Of a stretch of DNA of 64,000 bases, positions 45,228-55,864 are shown piece by piece. The stretch is from Rosettibacter primus (lineage in GTDB: Bacteria; Bacteroidota; Ignavibacteria; Ignavibacteriales; Melioribacteraceae). Made by a program: the position numbers and the translations under genes. Below the pieces are notes generated by a model. The model was given only the letters and a program-made list of their open reading frames with translations. It was not told the origin of the DNA and did not search any database. Numbering within the stretch: position 1 is the first letter of the stretch; each line of letters starts with the position of its first letter. The stretch covers positions 558,001 to 622,000 of the forward strand of contig NZ_JAYKGK010000001.1 in assembly GCF_036860675.1 (NCBI RefSeq), given 5' to 3'.

Positions 45228-46226
45228 TTATATTTTTATTTCTTTTCCTGTTTTTGCTGATTTATAAATTGCTTCAAGCATTTTCATTCTAATCAATGAC
45301 TCTTCACTTGATGATATCGGCTGAATATTTTCTCGGACAGTTGCAATAAAATGTTTCAACTCATTTTCATAAGACTTTCTAAACAGATTCGATATATTTG
45401 TTTTTGATGGAGTATAATCAATATGTGTTGATTCAATTCTTTTATAAACTCTAAGCGGATTTAAATGTGCTGTCCCCTTTGTACCATGAACAACCATACT
45501 AAAGCTATCAGTTTCTGAATATAGTTCCCAGCTTACTTCAAAAGTTATTACTTGCTCATTTTCAAATCGAATAAATCCAATTGCTGATTCTTCAATATCC
45601 TTCAAAGTATGATTAAATGTTTGAACTGAGACAGATTCAATTTTATCGTTATCAAACATCCACAAAGCTAAATCGAGTAGTACAATCCCAAGGTCAATAA
45701 CAACTCCGCCACCTGAATGCTTTTTATTTATAAACCATTTTTGTGCACTGCTTTTTTTTCTTAACCAACTGCATTTTATATAAAAAAGTTCTCCTAGTTC
45801 TCCGCTGTTTATTATGCTTTTCATTAACATAGCATCGGGTCTAAATCTCAGGTTCGTTCCTACCATTGCAATTTTTTTATGTTTTCTAGCAGCGTTATTA
45901 ATCTCTTTAGCTTCTTCATAATTAATTGCTATTGGTTTTTCAATTAGAACATTAATATTTGACTTCAAACAATGAAGTGCAATTTCAGTATGTGTAGATG
46001 TTGGAGTTGCAATTATAACAGCATCAAGATTTTCATTCGCTGTCATCTCTTTATAATCTTGATATTTTTTTGCAGATGGATATTTTTCACCTATAGTTTT
46101 CAATCTATTTTTATTTATTTCACATAAAGCTGCAAGTTCTGCATTTTCGAGCTTAGATAAAATTGGCAGATGCACTAGTTGTGCAATACTGCCCAGGCCA
46201 ATAATTCCTAATTTTACTTTTTCCAT
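45228..46226 (-). CDS. Gfo/Idh/MocA-family oxidoreductase
   Basis: 332 aa from the ATG that overlaps the dxs stop by one base (TGATG). Rossmann motif GIIGLGSIAQLVHLP at the N-terminus, ATPTSTHTEIALHCL, and the active-site Lys in LIEKPIA. NAD(P)-dependent dehydrogenase on a sugar or cyclitol-type substrate; the exact substrate cannot be told. It is translationally coupled to dxs and just ahead of the two-component pair. Confidence 0.88.
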   Translation of the reverse strand: MEKVKLGIIGLGSIAQLVHLPILSKLENAELAALCEINKNRLKTIGEKYPSAKKYQDYKEMTANENLDAVIIATPTSTHTEIALHCLKSNINVLIEKPIAINYEEAKEINNAARKHKKIAMVGTNLRFRPDAMLMKSIINSGELGELFYIKCSWLRKKSSAQKWFINKKHSGGGVVIDLGIVLLDLALWMFDNDKIESVSVQTFNHTLKDIEESAIGFIRFENEQVITFEVSWELYSETDSFSMVVHGTKGTAHLNPLRVYKRIESTHIDYTPSKTNISNLFRKSYENELKHFIATVRENIQPISSSEESLIRMKMLEAIYKSAKTGKEIKI

Positions 46227-48145
46227 CAAGCTACAATTCCATTTTTAATTGCTTTTTTATTGATAAATTTTAATACCTGGTTTGCAATTCCATTCGGATC
46301 AATACCAAGCTGGTTATGTAATTGTTGCTGTGTCCCATGTTCAATAAATTTATCGGGTAATCCAATTCTTAAAATATCATTTTTATAATTTTTTTCTGCA
46401 AAATATTCAAGTACACCTGAACCAAATCCTCCTATTAAAGTATTTTCTTCAAGTGTAACAATTTTATCGAAACGATTTGCAACATCATCAAGCTTATTTT
46501 TATCAAGTGGTTTAATAAATCTCATGTTTATTATTTCAGAATTTATTCCATGTTCACTTAAAATTTGTGAGGCTTTTTTAGCATATTCAACCATAACACC
46601 CACAGCCAGAAATACAACATCATTACCAAGTTGAATAGTTTCACTTTGACCAATTTCTAATTCTTCGAATTCATCTTTTATTGTTACTCCAAGTGCATTC
46701 CCTCGAGGATATCGCAAGGCAATTGGACCTTTTTTATAATTAATTGCTGTAAACAACATATTTCTTAATTCAGCCTCATCTTTAGGAGCCATTATAACCA
46801 TGTTCGGAATTAATCGCAGGTAAGACAAATCAAAAGCTCCATGATGAGTTGGTCCATCAGCGCCTACTAATCCAGCTCTATCCAGCACAAATACAACATG
46901 AAGATTTTGTAATGCAACATCGTGAATAATCTGGTCAAAAGCTCTTTGGAGAAAAGTAGAATAAATAGCAACTACAGGTATAATGCCTTGAGTAGCCAAA
47001 CCTGCTGCAAATGTAACTGCATGTTCTTCTGCAATTCCTACATCAAAATATCTTTCAGGAAATTCTTTCTGTAAATAATCTAACCCTGTTCCATCAGGCA
47101 TTGCTGCAGTTATACCAACAACATCAGAATTTTTTCTTGCAATATCAACAAGTGTTTTACCAAATATTTCTGTATAAGATGGAGTTGTAATAGATTTCTT
47201 AATTACTTCACCAGTAATTTTATCAAAAGGGATTGCTGCATGTAATCGTTGATTATGTTTTTCTGCAGGTGCATATCCTTTCCCTTTTTCTGTAATAACA
47301 TGAACAAGGATTGGTCCTTTTAGATTTTTTACATGTTCAAATATTTTTATTAATTGAGAAATATTGTGCCCATTAATTGGTCCAAAATATCTAAATCCAA
47401 GTGCTTCGAACAACATTCCAGGTGTTACAATAGCTTTTATTCCATGTTCAATTCTTACAGCAGCTTTTCTTATCCTGTCTCCAAATTGGTCAAGTTTTCC
47501 GGTCAAATCCCAGATAGCTCCTTTTAATTTATTGAATTCAGGATGAGAAATTACTTCTGTAAAATAATTAGAAATCTGCCATTTATTTGGAGCTATCGAC
47601 ATTTGATTATCGTTGAGAACAACAATTAAATCACTTTTAATCAATCCAGAATTATTCATAGCTTCGTAAGCCATTCCGCCTGTCATTGCTCCATCACCAA
47701 TTACAGCAACAACTTTTCTGTCTGTCTTTAAAATATCCCTTGCAACTGCAATACCCAAAGCTGCAGAAATTGAAGTTGAAGCATGTCCAGCACCAAATGC
47801 ATCGTATTCACTTTCGCTTCGTTTTAGAAACCCACTTATTCCATTTAATTGTCTTATTGTTTTTAATAAATCTCTTCTTCCAGTAATAATTTTATGAGGA
47901 TAAGCCTGATGACCTGTATCCCATACAATCTGGTCGTAAGGTGTATTAAATACTTTATGTAATGCAACTGTTAATTCAACTGCTCCTAATCCCCCGCCAA
48001 AATGACCACCAATTTGAGATATAATATCAATCATGTATTGTCTTATTTCATAACAAAGTAAATTTAATTCTTCGATAGAAAAATTTTTTATATCAGCAGG
48101 AGAATTAACATTAAAAAGAATTTTGTATTGAGCTTTATCAATCAT
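46226..48145 (-). CDS. dxs: 1-deoxy-D-xylulose-5-phosphate synthase
   Basis: 639 aa thiamine-diphosphate enzyme, first step of the MEP isoprenoid pathway. ThDP motif GDGAMTGGMAYEAMNNSG, DTGHQAYPHKI with an active-site His, and the transketolase-type DRAGLVGADGPTHHGAFDLS. It overlaps xseB by four bases. Clustering of xseA-xseB-dxs is common in bacteria. Confidence 0.97.
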   Translation of the reverse strand: MIDKAQYKILFNVNSPADIKNFSIEELNLLCYEIRQYMIDIISQIGGHFGGGLGAVELTVALHKVFNTPYDQIVWDTGHQAYPHKIITGRRDLLKTIRQLNGISGFLKRSESEYDAFGAGHASTSISAALGIAVARDILKTDRKVVAVIGDGAMTGGMAYEAMNNSGLIKSDLIVVLNDNQMSIAPNKWQISNYFTEVISHPEFNKLKGAIWDLTGKLDQFGDRIRKAAVRIEHGIKAIVTPGMLFEALGFRYFGPINGHNISQLIKIFEHVKNLKGPILVHVITEKGKGYAPAEKHNQRLHAAIPFDKITGEVIKKSITTPSYTEIFGKTLVDIARKNSDVVGITAAMPDGTGLDYLQKEFPERYFDVGIAEEHAVTFAAGLATQGIIPVVAIYSTFLQRAFDQIIHDVALQNLHVVFVLDRAGLVGADGPTHHGAFDLSYLRLIPNMVIMAPKDEAELRNMLFTAINYKKGPIALRYPRGNALGVTIKDEFEELEIGQSETIQLGNDVVFLAVGVMVEYAKKASQILSEHGINSEIINMRFIKPLDKNKLDDVANRFDKIVTLEENTLIGGFGSGVLEYFAEKNYKNDILRIGLPDKFIEHGTQQQLHNQLGIDPNGIANQVLKFINKKAIKNGIVA

Positions 48146-48381
48146 AATTCATTTCCATTTTGAAAATTATTTTTTAAATCTGCTTCAAATTGTTTTTTAA
48201 GTTCGGTTACTTTTAGTTCTGCTTCTTTCAAAGTAGTATAGCAGAATTTTGCTAAATTTATTCCTTCTTCGTAAAGTTTAATTGATTCTTCAAGGCTAAC
48301 TTCTCCTCTCTCAAGAATTTCCGAGATCTCTTGAAGTCTTTTCAATGATTCTTCGAATGAATTTTCTTTTTTCTTACTCAT
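48142..48381 (-). CDS. xseB: Exodeoxyribonuclease VII small subunit
   Basis: 79 aa. FEESLKRLQEISEILERGEVS and LEESIKLYEEG are the family core. It binds the XseA large subunit in the single-strand exonuclease. It overlaps both xseA and dxs, consistent with one transcript. Confidence 0.95.
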   Translation of the reverse strand: MSKKKENSFEESLKRLQEISEILERGEVSLEESIKLYEEGINLAKFCYTTLKEAELKVTELKKQFEADLKNNFQNGNEL

Positions 48382-49552
48382 TTATTATTACTTCTCCATC
48401 ATAAAATTTCAATTGGACTGGTTTGTGTAATGTTAATTCCTTTAATCTATGAATAATCTTTTCATTCTGTTTGACAATAGCAAATCCTCTCCTTAAAATA
48501 TTTTCTACATTAAAAGATTGAACTTTGTTATTGAGCAATTCAAGTCTATTTTTTTCTGACTTTAGTTTATCATCAATTAAATACTGAAATTTAAAAACAG
48601 TACTGTCTAATAATTGAATTTTGTTTTTAATATTATCTTGTGGCAATCGGAAACCATAGGAAGAAATTAATTGATTAACCTCCAATTTATAGTTTTCAAT
48701 AATTTCGAGCATATTTTCTGTGAAATAATAGGAAAATTCATTTATAAAGGCAAAAAGTTCATCAATATTTGGAGTTGCAAGTTCCATAGCTGCGGAAGGA
48801 GTAGGAGCTCTTAAATCTGCCACAAAATCTGCAATTGTAAAATCTATTTCATGACCGACAGCACTAATAATTGGAATTCTTGAATTGAATATAGCACGAG
48901 CAACAATTTCTTCGTTAAAGGGCCATAAATCTTCAAGTGAACCTCCGCCGCGTCCAACAATAATTGTATCAATATCATTAAACTGATTGAGTAATTTTAT
49001 GCTTTCTACAATTTCTTGAGCTGCACCTTCTCCCTGAACTCGGCAAGGTGCTATTACTAATTCTACAAGAGGATATCTTCTTGCAGCTATACTTTTCATA
49101 TCCTGAAAAGCTGCACCATCAATTGCTGTTACAATACCAATTTTTTTAGGAAATCTTGGGATTGGCTTTTTATGTTCAATATCAAACAAACCTTCAGCGG
49201 CAAGTTTCTGTTTCAATTTTTCAAATGCTGCTTGAAGTTCACCAATTCCTGCCGGTTTCATGGAGCGAACATCAATCTGATAACTACCTCTTGGCGCATA
49301 AACAGTAATTCTTCCACTTACAATTACTTTCATTCCATCCTGTGGAGTAAAAAACACATAACTGTTTACTCCTCTCCACATAGCACAATTTATTTGAGCA
49401 TTTGCATCTTTCAATGTAAAATACCAATGGCCTGAAACATGCGCTTTGAAATTAGAAATTTCACCTATTACATTTACTTCCGAATAACTTTCTTCGAGAG
49501 TAACTTTAATAAGATTTGTTATTTCACTAACCGATAAAATTGTTTCCTGCAT
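48374..49552 (-). CDS. xseA: Exodeoxyribonuclease VII large subunit
   Basis: 392 aa, a little short of the E. coli protein. An N-terminal OB-fold (about 1-100, VNVIGEISNFKAHVSGHWYF) is followed by the catalytic domain with GRGGGSLEDLWPFNEE and ISAVGHEIDFTIADFVADLRAPTPSAA. A coiled-coil segment and a C-terminal piece (RRGFAIV) follow. It degrades single-stranded DNA to oligonucleotides. Confidence 0.96.
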   Translation of the reverse strand: MQETILSVSEITNLIKVTLEESYSEVNVIGEISNFKAHVSGHWYFTLKDANAQINCAMWRGVNSYVFFTPQDGMKVIVSGRITVYAPRGSYQIDVRSMKPAGIGELQAAFEKLKQKLAAEGLFDIEHKKPIPRFPKKIGIVTAIDGAAFQDMKSIAARRYPLVELVIAPCRVQGEGAAQEIVESIKLLNQFNDIDTIIVGRGGGSLEDLWPFNEEIVARAIFNSRIPIISAVGHEIDFTIADFVADLRAPTPSAAMELATPNIDELFAFINEFSYYFTENMLEIIENYKLEVNQLISSYGFRLPQDNIKNKIQLLDSTVFKFQYLIDDKLKSEKNRLELLNNKVQSFNVENILRRGFAIVKQNEKIIHRLKELTLHKPVQLKFYDGEVIINE

Positions 49553-49598
49553 TACAATAAATTTTTTATAAAAAATTCATTAACTAAAATTAAATTTT

Positions 49599-50438
49599 CT
49601 AAAAATTAATTGAGAAGAAATTGGAATATAATCCCACAGATACTTCATGAAAATCTGTTCCCCCTCTGTCAGGTTGGAAATTATATCTGTATCTCAAAAA
49701 AGCAGTAAAAACATTTTGTATCTGGAATAAACCAAATGAGAACTCTGGACTTATTCCATTATAACCTTTAAAATCAGTAAAGTAATTTAAGCCTGCAGAA
49801 ACATATTTAATAAAATTTAACTGAATAATTTGCTTGTATCCAACTCTTAGAAAATTTTTTTTATCTGCATTAAAAATATGAGCATATTCAGCGCCTATGT
49901 AACCAAAGGGATAATTATAACTTCCTTTATAAAAAGAAAAAACAGGAATTTCTTTTGTTAAACCAAAATAATCCTTGTTGTTTTTAGAAATATAAGTTGG
50001 AGAAGGTAAACCAAAAATAATACCCCCAAAACAACATACCTGAAATAAGTTTACATTTTTTTTGTAAGCAAAAATGATGTTCTGCGGAATTTCTATTTCA
50101 TATAACTGGCTAATGGATTCAACATTATCTTTATTGTAAACTAAAATTTTATATTGAATTAAATTCTTTTTATTAATTATGCCATCAAGCTCAATTTCTA
50201 TTCTATGATTTTCATTCAATTTATCAGAAACAATAAATTCTTTTTTATTATCAAAAACTATTTTTGACGTACAGCTATCACTTGTATAAAACGACAAAGT
50301 AAATTTATACGGTGGTTCTGGTGTTATATATGAATCGATAACAAAAATATCAATGTTTCCAATCTGTGTAGTATCAATTTGTGCTGTTATTAATGACGAA
50401 ACTGAAACAAGAAAAATTAAAATATCTTTGAGCTTCAT
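49599..50438 (-). CDS. Exported hypothetical protein, probable outer-membrane component
   Basis: 279 aa. Signal peptide to about residue 19 (VSSLITAQ). Residues about 30-120 look like an immunoglobulin-like beta domain. The C-terminal half has alternating aromatic/polar strands (YPFGYIGAEYAHIF, FLRVGYKQI, FLRYRYNF) ending FFSINF, which fits a small membrane beta-barrel. No named family is recognised. It stands 46 nt upstream of xseA in the same direction. Confidence 0.7.
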   Translation of the reverse strand: MKLKDILIFLVSVSSLITAQIDTTQIGNIDIFVIDSYITPEPPYKFTLSFYTSDSCTSKIVFDNKKEFIVSDKLNENHRIEIELDGIINKKNLIQYKILVYNKDNVESISQLYEIEIPQNIIFAYKKNVNLFQVCCFGGIIFGLPSPTYISKNNKDYFGLTKEIPVFSFYKGSYNYPFGYIGAEYAHIFNADKKNFLRVGYKQIIQLNFIKYVSAGLNYFTDFKGYNGISPEFSFGLFQIQNVFTAFLRYRYNFQPDRGGTDFHEVSVGLYSNFFSINF

Positions 50439-50603
50439 AGTTATAATAAATTTTTCAATACAAAATTAAGATATTTAAAACAAAGTTTTATAACTAATTT
50501 AATGTTTCTTTGTTATTTCAGCTTTTAAGTATATTTACTTTAATAAAATTTATTTATAGAGAAATATTTCTGTTAAATATCCAATAAAAAATATAGGTGA
50601 ATA

Positions 50604-51386
50604 GTGAAAATATTAATAACAAATGATGATGGAATTGATTCTCCTGGAATCTCAGCACTTGCTGGTGAGATGAAAAAAATTGGAGAAGTTACAGTGGTAG
50701 CTCCGCGAACAGAACAGAGTGCTGTTGGACATGCAATAACAATGAAAATCCCATTAAGAATTACAGAGTATTTCAAAGATGGAGAATTTTTTGGTTATGC
50801 AGTTGACGGAACTCCAGCCGATTGTGTAAAAATTGGAATTCGAAACATAATGAAAGCTCCACCAGATATAGTAATTTCGGGAATAAATCATGGCTCAAAT
50901 ACTGCAATTAATATAATTTATTCCGGGACAGTATCCGCAGCACGCGAGGCAGCAATAATGGATGTTCCTTCTATAGCCGTATCGGTTACCAATCATGCAG
51001 CTAAAAATTTTCAATTTGCAGCAAAATTATCAAGAGCACTTTCATTATTAGTCATAAAAAATGGATTGCCAAATGGGACACTACTTAATGTAAATGTGCC
51101 TGATTTGCCAGAAAATCAAATTGCAGGAATTAAATTAACACGTCAGGGGAAATCAAAATGGGATGATATTTATGAAGAAAGAATTGATCCTTATGGCAAA
51201 AAATATTACTGGCTTACGGGAAACTTAGTTGAAACAGACAATGATTTAACTACAGACCAATTTGCCATTAAAAATAATTATGTATCAATTTCACCAATTC
51301 ATTTTGATTTGACAGATTATAATACTTATAACTCAATGCAAAGCTGGAAAATTGAAAATCTAATGGAAAGTTTAGAAAAAGGTTAA
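50604..51386 (+). CDS. surE: 5'-nucleotidase SurE
   Basis: 260 aa. Starts with GTG (RBS TAGGTG). N-terminal ILITNDDGIDSPGI holds the paired Asp metal ligands; VVAPRTEQSAVGHAIT and SGINHGSNTAINIIYSGTVSAAREA complete the active site. It dephosphorylates nucleoside 5'-monophosphates. It is followed by the VWA protein gene after four bases. Confidence 0.96.
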   Translation: MKILITNDDGIDSPGISALAGEMKKIGEVTVVAPRTEQSAVGHAITMKIPLRITEYFKDGEFFGYAVDGTPADCVKIGIRNIMKAPPDIVISGINHGSNTAINIIYSGTVSAAREAAIMDVPSIAVSVTNHAAKNFQFAAKLSRALSLLVIKNGLPNGTLLNVNVPDLPENQIAGIKLTRQGKSKWDDIYEERIDPYGKKYYWLTGNLVETDNDLTTDQFAIKNNYVSISPIHFDLTDYNTYNSMQSWKIENLMESLEKG

Positions 51387-51390
51387 TCAA

Positions 51391-53520
51391 ATGCCCACAG
51401 GCAATTTTCATATTTCGACAGAAATAAATTTTTTTTATTTAATTCCCGGAATAATTATTCTACTGGTTTATTCATATTTTATATATAAATATACAATCCC
51501 AAAGGTTTCTACTTTAATAAAAACACTTTTAGTAACTATAAGAAGCATTTCGATATTGTTAATCCTGATTTTAATTTTTGAACCTGTTCTTACAATCAGT
51601 TACAAAAAAATAAATGAACCAAAAATTTTTCTTTTTACAGACAATTCAAAATCACTTGCTGTTAAAGACAGCCTTAAAAGACTTTCGAGCAATATTGATG
51701 CAATAAAAAATTTAGTAACTACCAAAAAGTCTATTTATAACATTTTTACTTTTGGAGTTCATCCTGAACCTCTGTCAATAGATTCGTTAAATAAAATTAA
51801 GTATAATGAACCGGTTACAAATTTTGATAAAATAATTTCCGTATTAAAAAATTCAGAAGATAATATTGCAGGAGCGGTGATAATTAGTGATGGAATAATA
51901 ACAGATGGAAGCAATCCGATATATGAAGCAGAAAAATTAAACTTTCCAATTTTTACTGTTGGAATTGGGGATAGTTCAATTCAAAAAGATGTTGCTGTAA
52001 AGGAAGTTCTTTATAATCAATATATTTATGCAAATAAAGAAACAGAAATTGAAGCATTAATAACACAAAAAGGATTTGATAATAGCATCATCAGTGCTTC
52101 TCTTTTTGAAGAAGATAAGTTAATTCAAACAAAAAATTTTAATCTCAGTGAAACAGGTTTTAACAAAATTAAATTTGATTACACACCTAAAAATTATGGA
52201 GAAATAAAATTAAGTATATTAATATCCCAACTAAAAAATGAGGATAATCTTTTTAATAATAAGAAAACATTTTTCATTAATGTATTAAAAGACAAAATTA
52301 AAGTTGCAATAATTGCTGGCAGTCCATCTCCTGACTTGTCAGCAGTTTCAACAGCAATTAAAAACAATGAGAATATTGATATAATAAAAATCATACAAAT
52401 TACACAAAACAAAATATGGAATGATAATATTTCCAAAATTGACAGTGCAGATGTTTTAGTATTAATAGATTTTCCTGCATACAATTCAACATCATCTTTT
52501 TCTCAACAAATCTTTTCAAAGATTGAAAAAAATAATAAACCTTATTTGATGATAGTTTCCAACAATACGGATATGCATCAATTATCGGCTTATGAAAAAG
52601 TTCTCCCCTTTTCAATAAATAACATTTCGAATACATACATAGAAATTGCACCAAGTATTTTTAGTAGTTCTATAAAATCAATATTCTCAAAATCCTTTGA
52701 AGATAAAGAATGGGAAAACTTGCCTCCACTTACAAAATCAACAACTGAGTTAATACCAAAACCTGGATGCGAAATTTTGGTTAAAGGAACTGTAAGAAAT
52801 ATACCCGCAAACATTCCTCTGATTATTTCAATGAATATTGGGAGACAAAAATCATTTGCAATTTTAGCAGGAGATATTTGGAGATGGCAATTATTAAAAG
52901 CAGAAAAAAATCCTTACTTTTTTTCTAAATTTCTTAACAATATAATCAAATGGCTTAATACTGCTGAAAGACAAAACCAATTCATTGTAAAAACAAACAA
53001 AAAAATATTTTCCGAAGGCGAACCAATTGATTTTATAGCTGAGTTATATGACAACACTTTTGCACCGATTGACTCAGCAAAAATTAATTTGACTGTTTTT
53101 AATGATAATCAAAAGTATAATTTGATATTAGAAAAAGTTAAAGATGGAATATTCCAATCTAATTTTGAACTTAACAGGCAGGGAAATTATTCTTATGAAG
53201 CAACTGCAGAATATGATGGAATAACTTTGAAAAGTAATCGTGGAAGATTTTCAGTAGTTGAATCAGATATTGAAAAATTAAATACTCAAATGGATATAAA
53301 TTTCTTAAAACAATTAGCTTATGCATCAAATGGAAATTTCTATTTTTTAAGTGATATTGATGAACTTAAAAAACAATTAAACGAAATCCTTAATGCTTCA
53401 ATAAAAGAAAAAAGCATTACATCAGAAATTAATTTACGAACAGATAAATGGCTGCTGATTACAATTATAATATTATTTTCAATTGAATGGTTTATAAGAA
53501 AAAGACACGGAATGGTATAG
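51391..53520 (+). CDS. Membrane protein with von Willebrand A-like domain
   Basis: 709 aa. Two N-terminal helices (about 14-32 and 45-66), then a VWA-like domain with FTDNSKSLA (the MIDAS DxSxS pattern) and VIISDGIITDG. A large extracytoplasmic part with immunoglobulin-like and Rossmann-like sections follows, and a single helix near the C-terminus (WLLITIIILFSIEWFI) is trailed by RKRHG. This layout resembles BatA-like or glutamine-amidotransferase-like VWA membrane proteins of Bacteroidota. Its role is unknown. It follows surE closely and precedes the comF-like gene by 31 nt. Confidence 0.75.
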   Translation: MPTGNFHISTEINFFYLIPGIIILLVYSYFIYKYTIPKVSTLIKTLLVTIRSISILLILILIFEPVLTISYKKINEPKIFLFTDNSKSLAVKDSLKRLSSNIDAIKNLVTTKKSIYNIFTFGVHPEPLSIDSLNKIKYNEPVTNFDKIISVLKNSEDNIAGAVIISDGIITDGSNPIYEAEKLNFPIFTVGIGDSSIQKDVAVKEVLYNQYIYANKETEIEALITQKGFDNSIISASLFEEDKLIQTKNFNLSETGFNKIKFDYTPKNYGEIKLSILISQLKNEDNLFNNKKTFFINVLKDKIKVAIIAGSPSPDLSAVSTAIKNNENIDIIKIIQITQNKIWNDNISKIDSADVLVLIDFPAYNSTSSFSQQIFSKIEKNNKPYLMIVSNNTDMHQLSAYEKVLPFSINNISNTYIEIAPSIFSSSIKSIFSKSFEDKEWENLPPLTKSTTELIPKPGCEILVKGTVRNIPANIPLIISMNIGRQKSFAILAGDIWRWQLLKAEKNPYFFSKFLNNIIKWLNTAERQNQFIVKTNKKIFSEGEPIDFIAELYDNTFAPIDSAKINLTVFNDNQKYNLILEKVKDGIFQSNFELNRQGNYSYEATAEYDGITLKSNRGRFSVVESDIEKLNTQMDINFLKQLAYASNGNFYFLSDIDELKKQLNEILNASIKEKSITSEINLRTDKWLLITIIILFSIEWFIRKRHGMV

Positions 53521-53551
53521 TTAATCATTTGAAAACATTAATGTAATTCAA

Positions 53552-54235
53552 ATGAAATTAGTAAAAGAAATATTAGATTTTTTTCTGCCAAGAATTTGTA
53601 TTTCATGTGAAGAGAAATTAAAAGATGACGAAAAATGCATATGCTTTAATTGTTTTTCTTCTATACAAAAAACAGATGAAAATTTATTGTCAAAAGAATA
53701 CAATAGAAAATTTAAAGAAGAAAATATCATAAAAGATTTTCGTTCTCTATTTATCTTTGAAAAAGATAAAGCTTTACAATCAGTAATTCATGATTTAAAA
53801 TACAACGGAAATATTAAAGCAGGTATTTTTTTAGGTGAGCTCGCTGGAAAAAATTTTTACAAAGATATTCTAAACTGGAAACCTGACTTTATCATTCCAG
53901 TTCCTCTTTATCATCTTAAAAAAGCAGAAAGAGGATATAATCAATCATATTATATTGCCAAAGCAATAAGTAATATTGTTAAAATTCAGGTAGAGACATC
54001 TATCTTAAAAAGAATAAGATATACTCAATCGCAAACAGAATTAAAATTAGAAGACAGAAAAGCCAATGTATGCGGAGCTTTCTCAGTTAAAAATAATAAA
54101 TTGATAAGAAATAAAATTTTCTTGATTGTTGATGATGTAATTACAACTGGTGCTACAATTTCTGAATGCGGTAAAGTTTTAATAGAAAATGGTGCTTCAA
54201 AAATTTATGCATTATCTATTGCTTTAGCCAGTTAA
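53552..54235 (+). CDS. ComF family phosphoribosyltransferase-like protein
   Basis: 227 aa. An N-terminal Cys4 zinc motif (ICISCEEK ... CICFNC) precedes the conserved IIPVPLYHLKKAERGYNQSY and the PRPP loop FLIVDDVITTGATISECGK. The family takes part in DNA uptake in competent bacteria, but many members have unknown roles. Its stop codon abuts the stop of the convergent argS gene with no gap. Confidence 0.92.
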   Translation: MKLVKEILDFFLPRICISCEEKLKDDEKCICFNCFSSIQKTDENLLSKEYNRKFKEENIIKDFRSLFIFEKDKALQSVIHDLKYNGNIKAGIFLGELAGKNFYKDILNWKPDFIIPVPLYHLKKAERGYNQSYYIAKAISNIVKIQVETSILKRIRYTQSQTELKLEDRKANVCGAFSVKNNKLIRNKIFLIVDDVITTGATISECGKVLIENGASKIYALSIALAS

Positions 54236-55864
54236 TTACATTTTTTCAGGAGCAGAAACACCAAGTATTTTTAATCCATTTCTAAGCACCGTTTGAACTG
54301 CAACTATTAATGCAATTCTTGCTTCGGCTAATTCTTTTGGACTGCCTATTATTCTGCATTCAGTATAAAATTTATGGAATAAAGCAGCTAATTCTTCTAA
54401 ATAAACACATATTCTATGAGGTTCGAAATTTTCTGCACTCAACAATACTTCATCAGGAAATTCGTATAATTTTTTCAATAAATTTTGCTCTTCATCTTGA
54501 GTAAGTAATTCAAGATTTTCTAAAGAGAAATTTAGATTTTCATCCTTTGTTATTCGAAGTATTGATGAAATTCTTGCATGAGCATATTGCAGATAAAATA
54601 CTGGATTTTCGTCAGACTGTTTTTTTGCAAGTCCAATATCAAAATTCAAATGACTTGAAATACTTCTCATGTTAAAAAAGTATCTCACAACATCACTTCC
54701 AACTTCATCTATCAATTCATCCAAAGTTACATAATTTGCTTTTCGGGTTGACATTTTAACTACTTCACCATTTTGAATTATTGTAACAAATTGATGAATC
54801 AAAACTTTTACTTTGTTTATATCATACCCAAGTGCTTTAAGTCCAGCTAAAACATCTGGATAAGTTGCATTATGGTCTGAACCAAATAAATCAACTATTA
54901 AATCATAACCTCGTTCAAATTTGGTAATATGGTATGCAATATCTGGCAGTCTGTAAGTTGGTTCCCCGGTTGATTTAACAATAACTTTATCTTTTTCATT
55001 ACCTAATTCAGAAAGTTTAAGCCAAACAGCATCATCTTTCTTATAAGATAATTTTTTTTTCTCAAACAATTGTAAAAGTTTTTCTATTCTTCCTTCTTCA
55101 TACAAACTATTTTCATTATAATAATTATCAAAATGAATATTGAGCCGTCTCAAAGTTTTATTAATATCATCAAAAATTTCTTTTTCTGCTCTTTGCTTAA
55201 AAATTCCTTCTGGATTTTCATTAATTAATTTATCTCCATATTCATCATAAAGTTTTTTTGCAATGTCTTTAATATAATCTCCCTGATAATATTCTTCCGG
55301 AAATTCAATACTATGACCGAGCAATTCAAGATATCTTAAGCGAACTGAATCACCAAGAATTCTCATTTGTCTGCCAGCATTATTAAAATAATATTCTCTT
55401 TCAACTTTGTAACCAATCCATTCAAGCAAATTTGCAATAGTATCACCCGTTACAGCGTTTCTACCATGTCCTACTGTTAAAGGTCCAGTTGGATTTGCAG
55501 ATACAAATTCTACCTGTGCAATTTTACCATCATATTTTTTTGATTTGCCATAGTTTTCAGATTTTTCAATTATCTCTTTAATTACATTCGTTACATATCT
55601 TTTTGTAAAATAAAAATTTATAAATCCTGGTCCTGCAATTTCTATTTTTTCAATAACTGATTTATCATACTGAAGATTAGAGATAATTTCATCAGCAATT
55701 TCTCGTGGGCTTTTCTTTAATGATTTAGATAGCAACATTGCAACATTTGTAGAGTAATCACCATGAGCTTGTTGATTAGGCACAGTAAAAATAAAATCGA
55801 TATTTTTTAGATAATCTAATTTATCAGAAAGCCTATTAAAAATAGTATAAAGATAATTTTTCAA
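54236..55864 (-). CDS. argS: Arginyl-tRNA synthetase
   Basis: 542 aa class I synthetase. The N-terminal Arg-specific domain is followed by the HIGH-type motif SANPTGPLTVGHGRN; the KMSK equivalent is KMSTRKANYVT; the C-terminal anticodon-binding domain ends in LRNGLKILGVSAPEKM. It charges tRNA-Arg. It starts directly where rsfS stops. Confidence 0.97.
   Translation of the reverse strand: MKNYLYTIFNRLSDKLDYLKNIDFIFTVPNQQAHGDYSTNVAMLLSKSLKKSPREIADEIISNLQYDKSVIEKIEIAGPGFINFYFTKRYVTNVIKEIIEKSENYGKSKKYDGKIAQVEFVSANPTGPLTVGHGRNAVTGDTIANLLEWIGYKVEREYYFNNAGRQMRILGDSVRLRYLELLGHSIEFPEEYYQGDYIKDIAKKLYDEYGDKLINENPEGIFKQRAEKEIFDDINKTLRRLNIHFDNYYNENSLYEEGRIEKLLQLFEKKKLSYKKDDAVWLKLSELGNEKDKVIVKSTGEPTYRLPDIAYHITKFERGYDLIVDLFGSDHNATYPDVLAGLKALGYDINKVKVLIHQFVTIIQNGEVVKMSTRKANYVTLDELIDEVGSDVVRYFFNMRSISSHLNFDIGLAKKQSDENPVFYLQYAHARISSILRITKDENLNFSLENLELLTQDEEQNLLKKLYEFPDEVLLSAENFEPHRICVYLEELAALFHKFYTECRIIGSPKELAEARIALIVAVQTVLRNGLKILGVSAPEKM

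Noticed and set aside
51391..52000. Periplasmic solute-binding or sugar enzyme role for the 709-residue membrane protein
   Set aside because: The DxSxS metal site and the N- and C-terminal helices fit a VWA membrane protein better.
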